64,000 nucleotides of DNA from Eucalyptus grandis (taxonomy: Eukaryota; Streptophyta; Magnoliopsida; Myrtales; Myrtaceae). The notes beneath the pieces were generated by a model. The model did not search any database, had not been told where the DNA came from, and saw only the letters and a list, made by a program, of their open reading frames with translations. The stretch covers positions 43,383,738 through 43,447,737 of the forward strand of contig NC_052612.1 in assembly GCF_016545825.1 (NCBI RefSeq), given 5' to 3'. Position 1 is the first letter of the stretch, and the number at the start of each line of letters is the position of its first letter. Position numbers and translations under genes: made by a program. Shown piece by piece: positions 33,562 through 61,072 of the stretch.

Positions 33562-36500
33562 TCAGTCGATGATTTCTCCTTCTTCTTCATCTGGTAAGCC
33601 ATCCCTCTTCCCATGAAAACTTTTTTCAACATGAGAATGACAAACATCTCTATTCTCATCATCGCTGAATTTATCACCTCCCCTATCAGAATTTCCATCA
33701 TGACAATCCTGATGGACTCCACTACCTTCGGTTGAGAGAATCTGCGACTTCTCTCCTGTCATTTCACTCTTGCACCCATTCTCATCAACCACTACCTTTG
33801 GAAATTTCAGAGACTGCTCAGGCCAATGCTTAAAGAAGGAGTTTGTTACCATAAAACGGAAAACCTGAAAGAGGCGGGTGTTATCTCTCTTTATATCTTT
33901 ACTCAAGAGCTTCTGCAGGAGTGTTGTCCTGTTCTTGTTCAAAGAAGGGGGATCTGTTGAACTTGTGGCCTCCAATCTCTGCTTCTTGTTGAATCGGTCC
34001 CTTCTATTATGGTGTCCTCTTTTGTCACGATTCTTTTGAAACCTCTCTTTCTTAGTCCATGGCCTACTGTTCTCTTCCAGCGACTCATCTTTCTTCTGCA
34101 TGTCGGACAGGTAGTGTGATGGTATTTCTGCAATCTCAACTCCCAATTCAGCTTGCTGCGCCAGTATCTTCTTGAGTTGCTGCAAATGAAACACGAAAGT
34201 ACTCAAATTGATATGCATCCAAGGTTTTAGGAAACATGGATACGCATCAAAAACGTATAAAAAGGAAAATTTCTTTCACGATAAAGGCATGGTACAATCA
34301 GTTTAGAAATCAACAAATATCACCTGTATATGCTCATACAGATTACTTTGAGATAAAGGGTGTGGTAAGAACTTTATGCAGATCTTCCTCAAAACTTCAA
34401 CATCCCTAAACACTTCCCATGCAAAATCTGGAATAGCTATGGGTTTCCATGTGATATTTACATGTAAGATGCACCAAGAGGAAGCAAACTTTGACAAGAA
34501 AAAGTCTACAATTGTAAGTTTCTCCAGATTCAGTATACTGTCTTATGGCTTACCCAGATAGTTTTTAACGTGCTTTTAATGTGCTTAACACATCCACATA
34601 AATCAACACCCGGTTAAGGACATAACCCCAAATCACCTCCAGCAAAAATTAACCAGGCAACAAGGTAAAACACAGTACTCAAAATGTTCAAAAGAAATGG
34701 AAAAGAGCTAAGAAATTATCAAAATGCTTTTATTAACCATTGATCCATTAATAGCACCATAAACTTACTAATTGTAAGGTCATAAGCTCATGTATCGACA
34801 AAAACAAAAGCTGTACCTCCTGCCGAATTTTGACATCCAATTCGTTTTTCCTGGAATCTGTCAGTTCCTGCTAGAGGTAAAGTCAATTGTCAGGAGAACT
34901 GTCAAATACAAGCATGAGCATATCTTAAACTCAAACTAACCTTCTCCACTTTGGCTTTTGAAGGGTAGTTCCTCCTCCGCTCTTCACGCCACTGCTGGAT
35001 TTCTCGTTCTGTATAGGTTATTGAAAGAGCTCTGCCATGTAATGTAACAAGCACATCCATTCCATCAGTGAAAAGGCAGAGATAAACAAATCAAACAGAA
35101 TCTAGACTACCAGGAAGAAAATGAAATCAATGATCTCATGTGTAACAAATAGATCATTAGCATGTACACTGATGCTTCTTCCATCAACATCACAAATCAT
35201 CAGCATGTAAAGCTGACCAATATTTTCTTTGTAAGGAAAGATAATTCAGCAGAAAAGAAGAGCACTTCCCTGCTACCTGTCATATGCATGAGAGATCCCT
35301 AAAATGACAGTAAGCTAGAACATGGCAAAACTGACCATTCTGCCCATTAAAAGATGGAACCAATCTGACTTGAGTACTCAACAATTACAAGAATATGCAA
35401 TCATAAAATGCATAGATAGTAAGATAGGAGTATTGAGCATCAGTCTAAGGTCCATAATGTGTGAGACCCATCTAATTGCAGTGGCGCTATGTTAGAGCCG
35501 AGACATGAGTATATTTTTAAAGTACCTTTTCTGTTCCTGAGGTGGATTCACTGGGTGAAGTTGTCCAAAGTTTCCCGCCATCTCACTGCTTATCCCTGCT
35601 TTAGGTTTAAGAAGCAACATCATTAATGTCCTGCTGGTGCAGCAGTTCAATATTTGACATCACATTTGCTTTTTCTCATTGACAACATTAACAAGCTGCT
35701 GTAAGGAATTTCAGTCTAATTTCTTGGAAAACAGAGGAAAGACCCAGAAAATCTGTAACAAAACAGAGGAAAGACCCAGCAAATCTGTAACTGTAGTGTG
35801 ATCAGACATGAAGCTATTCCCCCCTCTTTGTCAAGAAATCATAGAAAAAAAGGCCAGAGGGTAGACGTACTTCTTCTACTGTTTCACCGTACAAAAAAAA
35901 TTTCAAACACAATGCACCATCAAAAAAGGACAGTCCAAAATACTTATCTCTTTCAATTATTTAAATTCATTTTTAGAACAGTATACACAAAATAATTGCA
36001 CGTGGCATTAAGAATTCTTCTGGATGGTTCTAAATCCTACAACATGTCAAATCCATCATTGAATAATAGAGAGAATAACAGAAACTGCAATGTCAATGAA
36101 GCATTTCCAATCACATCACATCTCAGTCACATAGACTATTATTTAAGCTATGAAAGTAGAAGTAAATAATCAGCATTAAAATGTGGAAACACAAACCTTT
36201 GCCTCTATGTCCATTATTAGCAAACTCAAATTTCCTCTTCCTATCTTTCATGTCCTGGAAGTGAGGCCTGTGAGATCTGCAGCAAAATCAGCTAATTCAC
36301 GGGGGCTAGCCAGAAGACTCACAAAACATGTCACATGTCTTCAGTTCACATCATCAAGAAAGGCGAAGATTAATGGTACAGAAACACAGACCCCCTTTGA
36401 GAAGCCATTCGGCCTGTCCTCCAACCAAAGTCCTTTCTTGGAGAATTTCTAAAATTTGGATTTGAAGTATTGATGCCACCTCTATAATTGGGATTTTCCT

Positions 36501-37872
36501 GCAATCATCAATCATCAATGCAATTAAAAAAAAAAAAATACAATCATGGCTATATAAGAACACGAGAATCATTTTAGACAATTGACAAAAGGGCACCAGA
36601 CATTTGCATGGGAAGAACAAATTGTAGGAAAATCCCAAGAGTTAGAATATACACAGACTTATGTCTGAGAAACCAAACATCAATAGCCAAAAATCAGCAG
36701 CAAACAATATAACATAGGGTATCTAGTCAAATAGACATCCAAATGACCAGGGGATCTGCTGTCGGTGCACAGTGCAGAAAAACAGACAAAAAGAAGCAAA
36801 GATAAAAGTGCAAATGCTAAAAAGGCCTCAACTAGTCCTAGTCTTCGAGTTTAAGGACTTTGTCAACTTTGGTTTACACTAATGACAAATCAAGCTGCGC
36901 TAATTGAATACTGAAAGAATTTCCCTATCATCTAAGCAGAAGGTGCAAATCTTTAAATAATCAACCCTAGGCAAATGAAGCTACCTGTTGTCCATGGGAT
37001 AGAGGACCTGGCAAGTTTGAAAACTTCTCTGGATGAACATTATCTGGCATAAGACGGCTTTGTGGCTGTTGCTGACTTGCACTGGGCAATGGTCTCAATG
37101 CACTTGGACCCATGACAGGAGAACTTACGTTTCGCCGATTTTGATTAAGCTGTTGATCGTGACCACCTTGTGGATTGGCCAAAGAGAAAGGATTTTGCGG
37201 ACGTAAGGCCTGAGCTCCCTGATTGGAACCCAGGAAACCACTCAAAGAAGGAAGCTGAGAAGGATTCAACTGCTGTGCGAGCGAAAGTTGATTGACATTC
37301 GCCATCGCATTCGGCAAACACAGGAGCAAATTTTGCAGACCCATGTTCTGATTCAGCTGTTGAGGCAAGTTCTGAGCGAGCATCTGCCCAGGTGGCCCAG
37401 ACAGGTTCATCTGGTTCACACTGGGCAACATATTCCGCAACTGACCGAGTTGCTGCATCGCAATCTGAGCATTTTGCAAAGCAAGCAATGGGTTGGGTCC
37501 ATTCACGACGCCGGCTCCCGCCAAACCAGGCAGAGCCATGTTCACAGCCTGCCCATTGCCCATGTAATTCATAAGACCATAACCGGGTATCGAAGACTGA
37601 GGAAGAATCCCCATTTGAGAGTGAAGCTGCACGGGGTTCGGCAACACATTACAAGGATTACCCGCGAAAGGGTTCGGGGGAACGACCTGCCACACAATTC
37701 AACCCACCAAAAAAGCCGCCAGGAATCAGCCACTGACGCTACGTGATCACGCAATGCCTGCGCGCCGCCATAAGGAAAAAGAAGAGCAGAATACCTGCTG
37801 GGGCGCAGCGCCATTGCTTTGGACTCGGCTGCCCAGATGAGACTGAGACAGCGGATTGAAGCCCGGAAACAT
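33562..37872 (-). CDS. NUFIP: NUFIP1-like box C/D snoRNP assembly factor
   Basis: Eight coding exons on the minus strand: 37872-37795, 37686-36985, 36498-36392, 36276-36197, 35598-35526, 35031-34941, 34867-34817, 34179-33562. Phases agree, giving 599 residues. Residues 27-260 are Gln/Asn/Pro/Leu-rich low complexity (for example QNLPQQLNQNMGLQN). A basic stretch follows (HFQDMKDRKRKFEF), then the NUFIP1 signature ITYTEREIQQWREERRRNYP at about 350-370 and LKKILAQQAELGVEIAEIP. A Lys/Arg-rich stretch, a helix RLFQVFRFMVTNSFF and an acidic tail DEEEGEIID close the protein. NUFIP works with R2TP and 15.5K/Snu13 in the nucleus to assemble box C/D snoRNPs that guide rRNA 2'-O-methylation. The start MFPGFNPLSQS is the first ATG of an exon with a good donor. 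The exon-5 acceptor is a tandem AAGCAG. Confidence 0.9.
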
Positions 37873-38728
37873 CGCTCCCCGCTGGCAAAGACGCTGAAAA
37901 AGGACAAAAGATCAGAGATGAACTTCCACAGAAAACTCGAATCGCATCAGCAACCGAGCTCATCAGTCGATCCGTCTTCCTTCTCGCGTCGCCGAGATGA
38001 TGAAGTAGGGTTTAAGACAGAGAAGAGGAGTGGAGAGAGAGAGAGCTTTCTCTTTCAGGGTTTAGCAGAAGACGAAGGAAGAAGGAAGGAAGAAGCGGGG
38101 TAATGGTTCCCCGGTCCGGTCCGGTCCGGTTTTAAGGAGCAACCGGGAGTCGGACCGAGAGGATCGGTTCCCAATAATTAGAATTGGGGACCGGATTGAT
38201 TGGTTTTAGAATCAGGAATCGGGTCGCACCATCAATCCGATCCGATTCAATGGAACCGATTACTTATTTTTTTAAAATACTTTTTATCTCATTACTTAAA
38301 ATTGAACTGCATAATATTTAGTTTATATTTTAGTAATATTTTTGAAGAAATAATAAAATAAAAATAAAGTATATTTAGTCGGTCTGATTTAGTTCTCTTT
38401 TAGAATTGGAAATTGCATGATTCGAACACCGATTCCACTCTTAGGCACTCATGGAAATTTGATTACTCAGTTCAGGCGGTTTTCGGTTTTCGGTTTTCGG
38501 TTCGGGTGGTCCGTTTTGCAGACCTATGTAAGTAAGAAGGAATGAAGCGCCAACCGAACATGGGCCTTTGGCTTTAGACCCAAAAAAAAAAAAAACATGG
38601 GCCGCAGTACGCTATTCTTGCCCGATGCGCGGCGCAGGTCATGGCTACTTCCCGGGTCGCGGCAACCTTCTTCATCGTCTCCGCCGTGATCGGGGAGAGG
38701 AATCCATGCCGGAACCTCCAGAGGACGA
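37873..38728. promoter_or_regulatory. shared upstream region of divergent NUFIP and REX1-B genes
   Basis: 856 bases separate the two start codons. The part from about 38100 to 38528 looks like a decayed repeat (GGTCCGGTCCGGTCCGG at 38112, TTCGGTTTTCGGTTTTCGG near 38480, ending TTTTGCAGACCTA). Unique sequence is left only next to each gene: 37873-38100, which includes the AG-rich 5' leader of NUFIP, and 38530-38728. No TATA box is obvious on either side. Confidence 0.5.
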
Positions 38729-40377
38729 ATGGAAGATTTCGAGAAGAAAGTGTCCATAACCGACCCGATGGACTCCGAGCCCGAAACCGCCGCCGCCTCG
38801 GCCGACGCCTCCGCCGCCGCCCCTCAAGTCCTCGACTTGCTCCGCCGGTTCCTCGCCGTCCAGCAGCGCAGAGCCGAAGCTTACGCCAGACTCAAAAGGT
38901 ACTCTCTTTCTCTCTCTCTCTCTCAATCTCTCTCTTCTTGCGTTGCCCTTCTCATTTTGGGGCCAAGGGGCTGAAAAACGTTGGGGCTGTTAATACCCTG
39001 TTTTACGATTCCGATTCCACCCGTTGCGGATTCTTGCGTTTATCTGGGATTGAAATGATCGGTTCGATTTATGGAAATGCCGAAACTTGATGCTCATTCT
39101 CTCTTTTCCGGTCGCGCGAGCGATTTCTCCAGCTGCTTTGATGTAGCTTGTGTGATCTTTTTATTGTCTTTTTTGAGATGCAGTGGTTTTGCTGAGTACA
39201 TGGTTTCGGGTGGGGAGGTGGCTTACCAGCAGCTATGCGGCGAGATCACTGCAGAGTTTAATGATTGCTCTAAACAGGTTAGGGTTCGTGATAGCTTCTC
39301 GGCGAGTAGAGCAAAAAAATAAAATAAAATGATCTTTGTTCTGGCATGGGCAATTCATGTGGTCATGAGGTTTCTTTTTTGTGATAGTGCAGGTTATCGA
39401 AATGGAGTCCTTATTTATGGCTCCCGATTACGGCCGGGTCGATTTAGCTCAGATGCTAAGGGCAGTCCAAGTGCAGGAAAAGCAGAAATTGCATCTGGTG
39501 CGATTGTCTACATATCCGTTTGCGATGCTTTATCTTGTTTCTAAGGAAAGTCCGTGTCTTTAGTGAAGGGATGCTTTCGATGTCTTGGTGTTCTGCATAT
39601 TCTTTTGGATGACAGAACAGAAACATGGCTTGTAATCTGTTGCACAGGTACATTCTAAAGCGGGTGGTTTCGTAGAATAGCCGATCATAATTGAGAGAGA
39701 AGTGAAACTGCAGTGGTAGGTTAATAGCATGATCATTGACCGAGCAATAAGATGGGATGCTATAATACTGCATGATTATTCAGGAAGACGCGCTGTTTGA
39801 GGTGTCATTTGGCGTGTTGGGCGGTGAGCCAGAGTAGAATAGCAATTTCTGGTTACTCTCTCTATCGAATGTTTCAGTGCTTCAATTGAAACATCACTAA
39901 AGAAAGGAGACGGGGAAAGATAAGTAATATCACTAAAGCCAGAGAAACTTTAACCACTAAAACATCTTCAATATTATTTTCTTGCCCTATTCTTAGATCC
40001 TAGTGGATCTTTCTGATTTTTTCTCCCCTTAGTAAATTCCATAGTGTAATAGTTGCCTTTCTGGATTTTGCCTCCATTAACCCGATGTCTGTTATTGAAA
40101 TTTGAAGACTGCTACCATTCAATTGCTTAAAAAAGCCAGTCGCCCTTCAGAACGTCTTGTTAGCCATGAGAACTGCACATTCAAGAAGCCAATGCAACAT
40201 AATTGCGTGCATCTTCATGAGATAACAGAGGCCGAAGGAACAGAAGAGGTGGAGGCAGATGCCGAGTATGACAATGCACTTAATGAAGCCATCAGAGGCG
40301 TGCAGGATGCTGTCACCACTATAAACGAGCATCTGGAAGAAGTCAGGTACGAAATTGAAGCACTAGAAAGCCAGTAA
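38729..40377 (+). CDS. REX1-B-like conserved eukaryotic protein
   Basis: Four coding exons, 38729-38898, 39184-39277, 39393-39497 and 40108-40377, joined in phase to 212 residues. After an acidic Ala/Ser-rich start (residues 1-30) comes the conserved region: VLDLLRRFLAVQQRRAEAY, GFAEYMVSGGEVAYQQLC, EFNDCSKQVIEMESL, LLKKASRPSERLVSH and a C-terminal coiled-coil-like helix (EAIRGVQDAVTTINEHLEEVRYEIEAL). This is the REX1-B family, named from a Chlamydomonas gene whose loss causes sensitivity to DNA damage (excision repair); its molecular action is unknown. MEDFEKK is used as start; the in-frame Met at 38768 (MDSEPET) is also possible. The third intron (39498-40107) is the longest. Confidence 0.85.
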
Positions 40378-40672
40378 GTTGGCGAATTTAGCTACCTACA
40401 TGTGGCATTGTTAGCACGACTGCTATATACTTTTTTAATGGTGTATAGTTAACACTTTTGCGTGGGAATCTTGTTGCTTCACTGACTCCATGTACATCTG
40501 CAAGTACTCTACTCTCCTTTTTTCTTTTTCCTCTTTGGATGACTTGGTATCTCAAGGAGGTGTAACGACAAAGTGGTCTTTTGGCTAATTGATCAATTTC
40601 TTTTGGTGGTGTAAAGATGAACCTTTATTGAATATCTGATAATATCTCTATGTCGCACCAAAAAGATTATTA
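40378..40672. other. REX1-B 3' flank
   Basis: 3' UTR and flank. No other feature seen. Confidence 0.35.
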
Positions 40673-41548
40673 GTTTGGTAACTGGCCAAATAGTAAAAAT
40701 TTATATTCTTTTGTTCCTTGGAAGAGTTTTGGAATAGAATTGTGTTTAATAAAATTTTATTCCCGGAAACAAATTTCTATTTTTTTTGTTCCCGAAAGTA
40801 GATTTGGAACATAATCAAAAATAAAAAAATAAAAAAAAGTTGATCCTTGTTCCCCTGAACAATTCTAGAATCAAGCTCATATTTTCTCTTTCTATTTTTT
40901 TTTCTTGTTTTTCTTCCCATTTCTTCTTCTTCATCTAGCCACCGCCACAATTGTTGTCTACTGCCCACCGCCGTCGATTGTTGGCAATTGGTTTGGCAAG
41001 CTCGTCGGAGGCTAGCCAAGCCAAGGCGAGGTCCGGGCGAGCTTGCTAAAGGCAAGCCCAACCACCGGCGAGACTTAGGCTCACCTAGCCTCACCGATGG
41101 CCAAGCAAGCCTCGCCCAGCCCCAATGAGGCTTACTTGGCCATCGGGCCGGGCAAGGCTTAGCCGCCCCGCCAAGGCTCGGCCGAGCCTTGCCCAACTAC
41201 CGGCGACACTCCGGTGAGGTCGTCGGTCCTCATCTAGCTGGTCGTCGGTCAGCCCAAGGCTAGCGACCGGTCACTTGTAGAAGAAGAATAGGAGAAAGAA
41301 AGGAAAAAAAGAAAAGAAGAAAAAAAAAAAAAAGTAATAAAATTATTTAAAAATTAAAATAAAATTATTTGAAGTAAAAATTTTGAGCACGGTACCAAAC
41401 GCAATTCTATTCTGAGAATTGAAATTATGAATAGTTATCAAACGACTTAAAATGTTTAGAAATTATTTTTGAGAACAGAATAAAAAAGAACAATTTCTAA
41501 TTAAAAATTGTTTTCGAAAACAAAAGCATTACCAAATGCACCCTTAGA
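40673..41548. mobile_element. large foldback element, about 875 bp, GC-rich core
   Basis: The right end CAAATGCACCCTTAG and the left AGTTTGGTAACTGG are variants of the 'GGGTGCATTTGGTAATG' terminus common in plant MITEs. Arms pair: GGAATAGAATTGTGTTTAAT (40731) with the inverse of CAAACGCAATTCTATTCTG (41396). A T/C-rich arm (40880-40940) and an A/G-rich arm (41278-41335) enclose a GC-rich core of about 330 bases made of CAAGGC/GCGAG/GCCTCGCC words. The minus-strand frame through the core (40777-41196) is a by-product of these repeats. Confidence 0.7.
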
Positions 41549-43038
41549 CTCTCATCCTCTTTAGCGGCTCTCTTCTTTAATCCCTCCTATGTTTTCCGGT
41601 TCTAGTTCATTAGTAGTAATGTTGGGTAGGGTAGTGTTCCACCTACTAAAACTCAAGCAAGAGGTTTGATTCCATCTTCTCCATGCCCAATTTCATACTC
41701 TTCTAACTAGAGAGAAGTGATCGGTGAGGTGTAAATGTACTTTGCCTGGGTTGTATACAGCTTTTCAGAGTTTTTATGGAGGAGTTGACATTGATATTGC
41801 TAGTATTGATGTTGTGCATTGAAATAGCGATTGTAAACTAGGTTATCAGTCTGGCCGCCCTGTTGATTACTCTTTTCCCCAACTGATGATATGGTAGACA
41901 CAGATGCAGTGAATAAATAAGGGTTCAGTAATAGCCTCAGTCTATCCCTCTCAATCTCAAGGAAAAGGAAGGTCAACAAAAAACAGTCTTTAGGGAATCC
42001 ACTATGTCGATTCTCATAGGTATTTCATGTGCAATGTCTTGTTTTCCAGCTAATCCAAAGGCAGGAGGTTTATGAAGAAAAGCTCTAATGTCAAGCACTT
42101 AGATGAAAAGAGGAGGCGGCACACTTCATATGATGAATTATCTCTTAATCTAGGAATGACTTTATCTGTTTAATTAAAGTTTACTTCATTGTCAAGATCC
42201 ATATTTTAATAATCGGCAACTCGGTAATTCACCCCTAGATGTATGATACAGTTTATGAAACAGACTGGTCATTTCATCCAAGAATTCGAACCCGTTATTA
42301 ACTTATTGCGCTTTGGTGTATAGTATATTTTATGAAATCAACGGGTCATTCCGTGTTCATGAATTTGGAATTCGTTTTGCACATCATAAACACTTGGAAT
42401 AATCACATTTCTCGAACATCACCGGTGCGCTTATTGTAATTTGTAGTTTTTCTTTTCCACGCCTTTTCAGACCCAACATTTCCACCTTTTAACACTTAGA
42501 TGGCTACGATCATGCTTTAAAGGCATACAACTCTGCAGACATTTTGCTTTTCTTCAAGCAGTCCAATTCTTCGAGTTGAGCCTGACGCTAGGAAAAATCA
42601 AATCCCATTAAATGCACACGTTGTAATTACCAAAATACAAATGGTCAAGGCATCAGAATACTACTCTTGCATTTGGAAGGATTCGTTTACCTTCAAGCTT
42701 TCCCTTACTAGAGAATTTACAAGACTGAATCTAATGAAGGGTGCATTACCTACAGAGCCCAAAAAGGGAAATATAATCATAAAAATCCCCCTCTACAAAA
42801 TCGTTACAAGGGAAGAACACAGATTGTACAGAGCACACGACCTACACACGGGAAATCAACCGGGGCTACTTGGCTGTCTTAGACGTGAGGTGTTTGAACA
42901 TGTCATGAAGCGCTAAACACCTGCCTGCACATCCGCGTTAGTCCCACCAAAATTTTCGCTTCCCCAGATAAAGGTAGTTAGACACAGTGTTTCTTGATAT
43001 GTCTTCTGTTCCAGCATTTGACGTTGAAGTTTCATTAA
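41549..43038. other. intergenic between convergent REX1-B and gyrA genes
   Basis: AT-rich. The stretch next to 43038 is the probable gyrA 3' UTR. A 91-codon frame at 42641-42916 has no motif. Nothing else identified. Confidence 0.35.
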
Positions 43039-58819
<15,781 letters not shown>

Positions 58820-59776
58820 GGGAACGGCGTGGCCATTGTTGCTGCTGTGGAGTGAAGTGAAACCAGGAGATGAGTTCTGCAGGGGGGGTTTAGGACATAA
58901 AAATGAGATTTTTTTTTAAGGTTTTTGCTATCCTAAAACCCTAGGAGAGAGGGAAGGACGGGTTCTTGCGCGCCAAGATGGATGTTTTTTCGGATGCGTT
59001 GTTTTTTCTTTTTGGGGATTTGCAGGAGTGGTGCCAAATTCCTAGTCACTGTTCAGATCCATTCTTCCGACTTTTGATTTTGATCAGTCTATCCCTTTCT
59101 GCTCTTTCTTCTTAAAAAACTTGCCTCCTTCAAATTGACGCCGACAATCTAACATAACCCACGAAACCCAACTTTATACAGCCATATCAACACATCTTCT
59201 TAAAAATTAAAACATCAAATCGAAATTTTGTAAAACTAACTATTTAGAGAAGATATTCAATTCATTATAAACTTTAAAATATCTCCTTAGTTGCTCGATA
59301 TGGGAGTTCACCCGCATCGTCCTCTTTCTCTTAAAGGATTTTGCGACATCGCAAAGTAACCCCGATAGCAATTTCCTCGAGTCACCACCAAGGGAGTGCA
59401 TCCTCAAGGACAATGTGCCAAAAGATGGGTGCCCAAGAGCAAGAAGTGGCTATGATATCTCAACTTGATGTGTTACAATGGAGGGAAGAACTCATCTCAA
59501 AAAGTCGGGGCATTTTCCGGTCCCTATTTGCAAGGAAAAGAGGAAATTTCAACCAAAATCGCAATTGAAGATTAGTCCGGTGACTAAGATGGAAATACGT
59601 GAATGCCGAGGGGCCATTTCCTAATTTCCGTAAAAACACCAAACGACCCCCAACGTTCCTGCAAAATTCGCAGAACCGGCCGGCGACACTCGCTCTCCCT
59701 CTCGCCGGCACCGATGCACGCCTGAGAAGAAGAAGAAGAGGGAACGATCTTCTTCGTCTTCCTGCCGCTCCCATTG
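58820..59776. promoter_or_regulatory. shared upstream region of divergent gyrA and mTERF genes
   Basis: 957 bases between the two start codons. 59090-59330 is AT-rich without a clear element. The GC-rich 150 bases next to the mTERF start and the region next to gyrA look like 5' UTRs. No TATA box is evident on either strand, in keeping with the TATA-less promoters usual for organelle-housekeeping genes. Confidence 0.45.
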
Positions 59777-61072
59777 ATGTTTCGCTTCTTCCTGCTCAAA
59801 GCGTCGCTCCGAATCCCCATCGGCGGAGGCGGCCGGAGCCCCTCGACGGCACTACCCGCCCTTCCGCCGTACCTCCGCCGTCTCTCCGTCCAACCCCTCT
59901 CCACCTCCGCCGCCGCCGCCGCCGCCGCCCCTTCCGAACCCCGTGCCGTCGAGGACCGCCTCGCCCGCGCCCATGGCTTCCCCCCCGAATCGGCCCGCGC
60001 CGTCGCCGCCGCCGTCGACCCCAAGCTCGCCCACAAGCTCGACTCCTTCGTCGCCGTCTTCAAGGGCCACGGCTTCTCCCCCTCGGAGGTCGCCACCGTC
60101 TTGCTCAGGTACCCCAGGTGCCTCCGGTCCAACCCGGTCAAGAACCTGAAGCCCAAGCTCGATTTCCTCGCCGGCAACGGCGTCGCGGGCGAAACCCTAG
60201 TTCACGTCCTCACCAACGATCCTTATCTTCTTCGGAGGAGCCTGGAATCGCAGCTCGCCCCCTGTTTCGATTGCCTCGTTAAGTTTTTCGGCAATAGGAG
60301 GGACGCGATTTCCCTGTTGATGGTCAAGCGGGGGACTTGGGTGTTGCACAAGTTCACCGATTCGATGGAGCTCAATATTGATAAGCTTAGGCAGGTGGGT
60401 GTGCCGGATTCGAGCATCACGAAATTGATGACGGTCCGTCCTCGGACTCTGTCCCGGGATGCAACCGAGTTTAGCGAGATCGTGGATGAGGTAAGGCGAA
60501 TGGGCCTTCACCCTTCGAGCTTGATGTTTGTTTACGGGGTGATCACGCTTGCCGGGATGAAACGGCCAAAATGGGAGGCCAAGATAGCCGTCTTTAAGAA
60601 GTTTGGGTGGTCTGATGAGCAGTTTAAGGCGATATTCGTGAAGCAACCTCAGATCATGAATCCCTCTGAGAAGAGGATGGAGCAATTCTTGAAATTTTTC
60701 ATGAGCGAATTGGGGTGGACCGCAGACGAGCTGACGAATTGCCCCAGTATTTTTATGGCAAGCTTCGAGAAAAGAATTTTGCCTAGGATGTCCATTCTTT
60801 TGTTTTTGCTATCAGAGGGTCTTGTGAAGAGGCAGTCGTTGCTAGGGAAACTCCTCATGTCTGAGGATAAGTTTTTGAGTAAGTTTGTGATGGAGAATGT
60901 GGGAAAGGCTCCCCAGCTTTTGCAGATGTATGAAGACAAACAAGTTCTAGCACAGTTCCATGCTTTCAAGGTAACACCGAAATTCCTCCAACTGCATGGT
61001 TGTACTTCTTTAGTAGTTACAGGTTTTCTTGGTCTAGGCTTTCAGCTGTCCTCTTTTGCAACACGAGATTGA
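59777..61072 (+). CDS. mTERF-family organelle transcription factor
   Basis: Open frame of 431 residues from the ATG at 59777 (MFRFFLLKASLRIP); the codon before it is TTG, not a start. Residues 1-60 form an Arg/Ser/Ala-rich targeting peptide with an Ala run near 46. From about 80 to 400 there are repeated two-helix mTERF motifs: FSPSEVATVLLRYPRCLRSN, ETLVHVLTNDPYLLRRSLE, VGVPDSSITKLMTVRPRTLS, WSDEQFKAIFVKQPQIMNPS and WTADELTNCPSIFMASFEKR. Such proteins bind organellar nucleic acid and affect transcription termination, splicing or ribosome biogenesis. The GC-rich 5' half contrasts with the AT-rich 3' half. The last ~45 residues after HAFK (60969) look unlike family tails; GTAACA there could be a donor, so the true C-terminus may be spliced. 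Mitochondrial or plastid targeting cannot be decided. Confidence 0.88.
   Translation: MFRFFLLKASLRIPIGGGGRSPSTALPALPPYLRRLSVQPLSTSAAAAAAAPSEPRAVEDRLARAHGFPPESARAVAAAVDPKLAHKLDSFVAVFKGHGFSPSEVATVLLRYPRCLRSNPVKNLKPKLDFLAGNGVAGETLVHVLTNDPYLLRRSLESQLAPCFDCLVKFFGNRRDAISLLMVKRGTWVLHKFTDSMELNIDKLRQVGVPDSSITKLMTVRPRTLSRDATEFSEIVDEVRRMGLHPSSLMFVYGVITLAGMKRPKWEAKIAVFKKFGWSDEQFKAIFVKQPQIMNPSEKRMEQFLKFFMSELGWTADELTNCPSIFMASFEKRILPRMSILLFLLSEGLVKRQSLLGKLLMSEDKFLSKFVMENVGKAPQLLQMYEDKQVLAQFHAFKVTPKFLQLHGCTSLVVTGFLGLGFQLSSFATRD

Noticed and set aside
40777..41196. Minus-strand 139-codon frame rich in WARLAWPS-like repeats
   Set aside because: It is the translation of the GC-rich core of a foldback element; the repeats come from CAAGGC words, not from selection on protein.
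59599..60282. Arg/Pro-rich plus-strand frame and minus-strand frames over the mTERF 5' half
   Set aside because: Shadows of the GC-rich mTERF coding sequence.
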